Source: Nitrospira sp.
Lineage (GTDB): Bacteria > Nitrospirota > Nitrospiria > Nitrospirales > Nitrospiraceae
NCBI GenBank assembly: GCA_013140455.1
Contig: JABFSU010000008.1
Span: forward strand, 1-56,432
Length of the DNA stretch: 56,432 nt
Direction: 5' to 3'
Position numbers and translations under genes: made by a program. Shown piece by piece: positions 51,601 through 56,432 of the stretch; positions within the stretch are counted from its first letter, which is position 1, and each line of letters opens with the position of its first letter. The notes beneath the pieces were generated by a model. The model was given only the letters and a program-made list of their open reading frames with translations. It did not search any database and was not told the origin of the DNA.

Positions 51601-52716
51601 TTACTGAAGGGCTTCCTGCGGAGCGGCCTCCTTGGGGTTCTTGGGCGATGAGGATCTGTCAGGTGCGGCGCTTTCGGCAGCGGCTGGTTGAGAGGCCTCC
51701 AGCCGCCGGACCGCGGACTCCGCAAATCGGTTGTCGACGTATCCGTCGAGTTTCGGTAGGACTTTCAGAATTCCCCCTTCTTTGAGGCCCCATCCGTTGT
51801 ACTCTGCATCCGCCGTATCGCTGGCCGTCCAGATCGGCCGATCATACTTCGTCATGGCGATCCAGGACTTGGTGAGTTCCGGGGTGACGGCGCGCAACCC
51901 CTGCCGGTGAAAGAAGATGGCCAGGAGGCGCGCGGCGTCGTCTGGGTCTTGCTGAATGTACTTGAGCGATTTCACCCAGGCGTTCGCAAAACGCTGGACG
52001 GTGTCCGGTTCCTTCTCAATCAGCTCCGCCCGTACGATGACGGGCGCGGCGGCGATTAATCCGAGCAGGTTGGTCAGATCTTCCGCCCCCATCAACACGT
52101 GGGCGTTGCCGCCTTTCATCACAGCCGAGGTAAAATGCCGGGATTCGAAAATACCGTCGGCCAGGGGCGTCTTCTGGTCGAGCGCTTTCGTCAGGGAGTC
52201 GGGGGGGAGAAGCTTGATCGTCACATCGGAGGGGCGCAGCTTGAATTTGTTCAGGAGGCGAATGAGAACCGGATGGGCTTCCGATCCAACGCCGATGGCG
52301 ATCGTTTTCCCTTTGAGGTCGGCCACCGATTTCACGGCCGGTTGCTGATCCGAGATCACCAGCTCCATTTGAGTGCCCCATCCGTTCAACGAGAGGATCC
52401 GGAGCGGCAGCTTGAGCGCGGCCATGATCAGGCCTCCTCGTTGCGATACGGCGGCAATATCCGTCGAGCCCGAGCTGAGCGACCCGATAAGCGCTTCCGT
52501 CGAGCTGATGGTCAAGCCGTTGACGACCAGATGCTCCTGGGAAAACAGGCCGCGCTCTATCGCCACGATCGCCGGCAAGGCGTCCCAGCCGCTGCTGTAG
52601 GCGAGGCGGATGAGTTTCCAATCCCCGGCATGGCTCCATACCGGGGTGAGGACGATACTTGCGATCACCAACAGACGGTATACGGACGATTTGGCTTGAG
52701 TCACTCTTGCCTCCAT
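51601..52716 (-). CDS. ABC-type substrate-binding protein (NMT1/SsuA-like)
   Basis: Periplasmic binding protein of 371 residues. The signal is YRLLVIASIVLTPVWSHA. The fold is that of nitrate/sulfonate/thiamine-precursor binding proteins: IRLAYSSGWDALPAIVAIERGLF, then STEALIGSLSSGSTDIAAV, then VADLKGKTIAIGVGSEAHPVLI. The last 40 residues are Pro/Ala/Ser-rich. No permease or ATPase gene is near, so the ligand cannot be inferred. ATG 52716 was chosen because it precedes the signal; longer readings to 52875 add a polar, improbable stretch. Confidence 0.82.
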   Translation of the reverse strand: MEARVTQAKSSVYRLLVIASIVLTPVWSHAGDWKLIRLAYSSGWDALPAIVAIERGLFSQEHLVVNGLTISSTEALIGSLSSGSTDIAAVSQRGGLIMAALKLPLRILSLNGWGTQMELVISDQQPAVKSVADLKGKTIAIGVGSEAHPVLIRLLNKFKLRPSDVTIKLLPPDSLTKALDQKTPLADGIFESRHFTSAVMKGGNAHVLMGAEDLTNLLGLIAAAPVIVRAELIEKEPDTVQRFANAWVKSLKYIQQDPDDAARLLAIFFHRQGLRAVTPELTKSWIAMTKYDRPIWTASDTADAEYNGWGLKEGGILKVLPKLDGYVDNRFAESAVRRLEASQPAAAESAAPDRSSSPKNPKEAAPQEALQ

Positions 52717-52925
52717 TTCAGTTACGTCGAGGTTTTGCGCGGACCTGATGCTGCGCGCATGGCGGCCGATGCCATTTCGGTCCTGGCCGATGACGCCGTC
52801 CACTGTCTCTGTTTTAGCTTGAAACGGTGTACAGTCAAGCCGATATCGATTTTCACCACCTGCGTAGGAAGCCACAGCTGCCCGTCCTCCGCAGTCGTCT
52901 GTTACGGAGAGTGAATGAACCCGCT

Positions 52926-54066
52926 AGGAGCCTGTCCGAGTAATGGCTGACAATGCGTAACAAGACGTATATTCACGGTAGGGCCAGCAGCGATTCGGTC
53001 AGCCGACGAGGGGTGTGGCCGATACGTGTGCCAATGAGTGGAATTGCGTTCGATGGTGAGGGATTCATCCTCTCGCTCCGACCAATTTCAGCATGTTGTG
53101 TACGCTACAGAGCAAGCTCCACTCCCCAGCGACCTGCGACAGACCCCACAGCAAGAACTGTCTGAATCCGCGCGCCTGTTTGATCTGACCAAACACGGGT
53201 TCGACCACCTGCTTGCGGAACCGATAGCGACGGCGATACCCCGCGCGTTTCAGGCGGATCTTCATCGCGTGGACTCGTGTCCGCGGGACCGTCTTCCGCC
53301 TGCCGGTGGCCGAGGGCGTGCCATGCTGTTGCCGCCCCGTCGCAACATAGCCGCGAACGTGGCGGCGAGCCAATGCTGAGAGATTGGGCTCGGAGCAATA
53401 CCCGGCATCCGCCGAGAGTTCCCGCGCCTGCCGGCCCATGTTCGCTTTGATGGACGCCAGCATCGGCTCGAGTTGGTGCGTATCGCTGACCTGACTCGTC
53501 AGCCCATGGGCCACAATCACCTGATGCGCAGCATCGACGGCCGCTTGGGCGTTATAGCCTTGGATGAATCCGTCCTGCGCCTTCATAATCCGGCTGTCTG
53601 GATCGGTGAAATTGCGCTGTGCGCGGTCGTGGGGCGTGCCTGGAGGATTCTTCGCGGGGCGGCCTCGTCGAGAGCGATCCGATGGGTGCTCGTCCTCTCG
53701 CGCGTCGCTGGCCGCAGCCTTCGCCAGCCACTGGGCTACCTCGGCCGCCAGCGCCGGCTCGGCGGTCTTCATCCGGCTGTAGCTCATCGCCTTATGTTTG
53801 GAGGCATTCGCTCGGATCTTCGTTCCATCCAATGCGACGTGCCCCAAGCTCACCAGTCCCGCCTTCTGGCACAGCTGGAGCACCTGCGTGAACCGCTCGC
53901 CCAGTGCCGGCAAGTGACGCTTCCGAAAGTCGCTGATCGTGCGAAAATCCGGACTCTGCCGCGCCGTCACGGCCATGAAATCCACCCGCTCATGACAGGC
54001 CTTGGCGATCCGCCGCGACGCGTAGAGCCCTTGGCTGTAGGCCTACAGCAGCAAGGCGACCATCAT
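52926..54066 (-). mobile_element. Truncated IS1182-type insertion sequence
   Basis: One end is visible near 52926 (AGGAGCCTGTCCGAGTAA). The other end and the first part of the transposase are missing: at about 54066 the sequence passes directly into the start of a response regulator gene. So the element inserted into, or recombined with, that gene and then lost its 5' portion. The 209 bases between 52717 and 52926 hold only leader sequence. Confidence 0.72.
53065..54066 (-). pseudogene. IS1182-family transposase, truncated with a nonsense codon
   Basis: An open stretch of 306 codons from 53985 carries the family hallmarks: ISDFRKRHL, VALDGTKIRANASKHKAMSY with the first Asp, ELSADAGYCSEPNL with the second, and VVEPVFGQIKQARGF with the Glu. 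Upstream, VALLL-stop-AYSQGLYASRRIAKACHERV continues the family in frame, but a TAG at 54045-54043 replaces the expected Tyr codon. About 60-80 N-terminal residues are gone. It is inactive. Confidence 0.85.
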
Positions 54067-54124
54067 GCATGAGCGTGAGCAGCGTGGCGTTGACGGGATT
54101 ATCTTCCACAATCAGAATGGACAT
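54066..54124 (-). pseudogene. First codons of a response regulator, cut off by the IS
   Basis: ATG 54124 starts MSILIVEDNPVNATLLTLM, the first strand and helix of a receiver domain with its acidic pair, then the sequence changes into IS1182 transposase. It starts 16 nt after the stop of the hybrid kinase upstream, so kinase and regulator were probably one operon. The rest of the regulator is not in the window. Confidence 0.75.
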
Positions 54125-54140
54125 CGTTGGTGTGCCTTTG

Positions 54141-56432
<2,292 letters not shown>

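Overview
The window looks like a piece of a Gram-negative, diderm chromosome of about 58-60% G+C. The closest overall feel is Nitrospira/Nitrospirota: tRNAs with encoded CCA, a Tad pilus set, large hybrid histidine kinases, and a type II secretion set with PilM/PilN-like parts. That assignment rests on general resemblance only; no marker gene in the window proves it.

Layout. 1-1900: tRNA-Ala(GGC) on the minus strand, purA, and tRNA-Lys(TTT), each tRNA with a recognisable promoter. 2095-6323: a decayed IS5-like element, then an intact IS21-type element (istA/istB) inserted at the fifth codon of a CheY-like response regulator; the original gene can be rebuilt exactly from a 6-bp target duplication. 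6324-9610: a sparse stretch with a small membrane protein, a DsrE remnant, a hypothetical gene, and a PilZ/response-regulator pair. 9611-11589: a partner-switching pair (STAS antagonist plus REC-PP2C-HATPase) directly upstream of the Tad locus. 11770-22648: a complete-looking Tad (Flp) pilus locus, flp-tadV-cpaB-cpaC-lipoprotein-tadE-tadG-cpaE-cpaF-tadB-tadC-tadD, with an 8-bp x5 tandem repeat inside the secretin gene. 22639-27730: a cytochrome c remnant, a 1104-residue hybrid histidine kinase, and an IS5-type element. 27764-42819 (minus strand): a type II secretion cluster transcribed gspC-gspD-[multicopper oxidase-SCO-dihaem peroxidase]-gspE-F-H-I-J-L-M-K. Three redox/copper genes thus sit between gspD and gspE, and no gspG is visible.

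43120-51552 is the most interesting part: a sigma-54-dependent regulator, then a good sigma-54 promoter (GG at 44652, GC at 44664), then a run of exported proteins. In order these are a small protein, four paralogues each with three N/Q-rich repeats, a C39-type cysteine peptidase, a small protein with a double-glycine motif, and an outer-membrane beta-barrel-like protein. The order and parts (three-repeat subunits, then C39 peptidase, small protein, barrel) match the functional-amyloid fap operons of Pseudomonas (fapA-F), but with four subunits and with peptidase-leader-like motifs in the small proteins. I read it as a divergent Fap-type amyloid export system under sigma-54 control. A perfect 17-bp terminator closes it.

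51601-56432: an ABC-type substrate-binding protein, a broken IS1182-type element fused onto the first codons of a response regulator, and a second hybrid histidine kinase that runs off the end of the window.

Taken together the region is surface- and biofilm-oriented: Tad pili, type II secretion of a probable Tat-exported copper oxidase, an amyloid system, PilZ and partner-switch control, and several sensor kinases, cut about by four insertion sequences.
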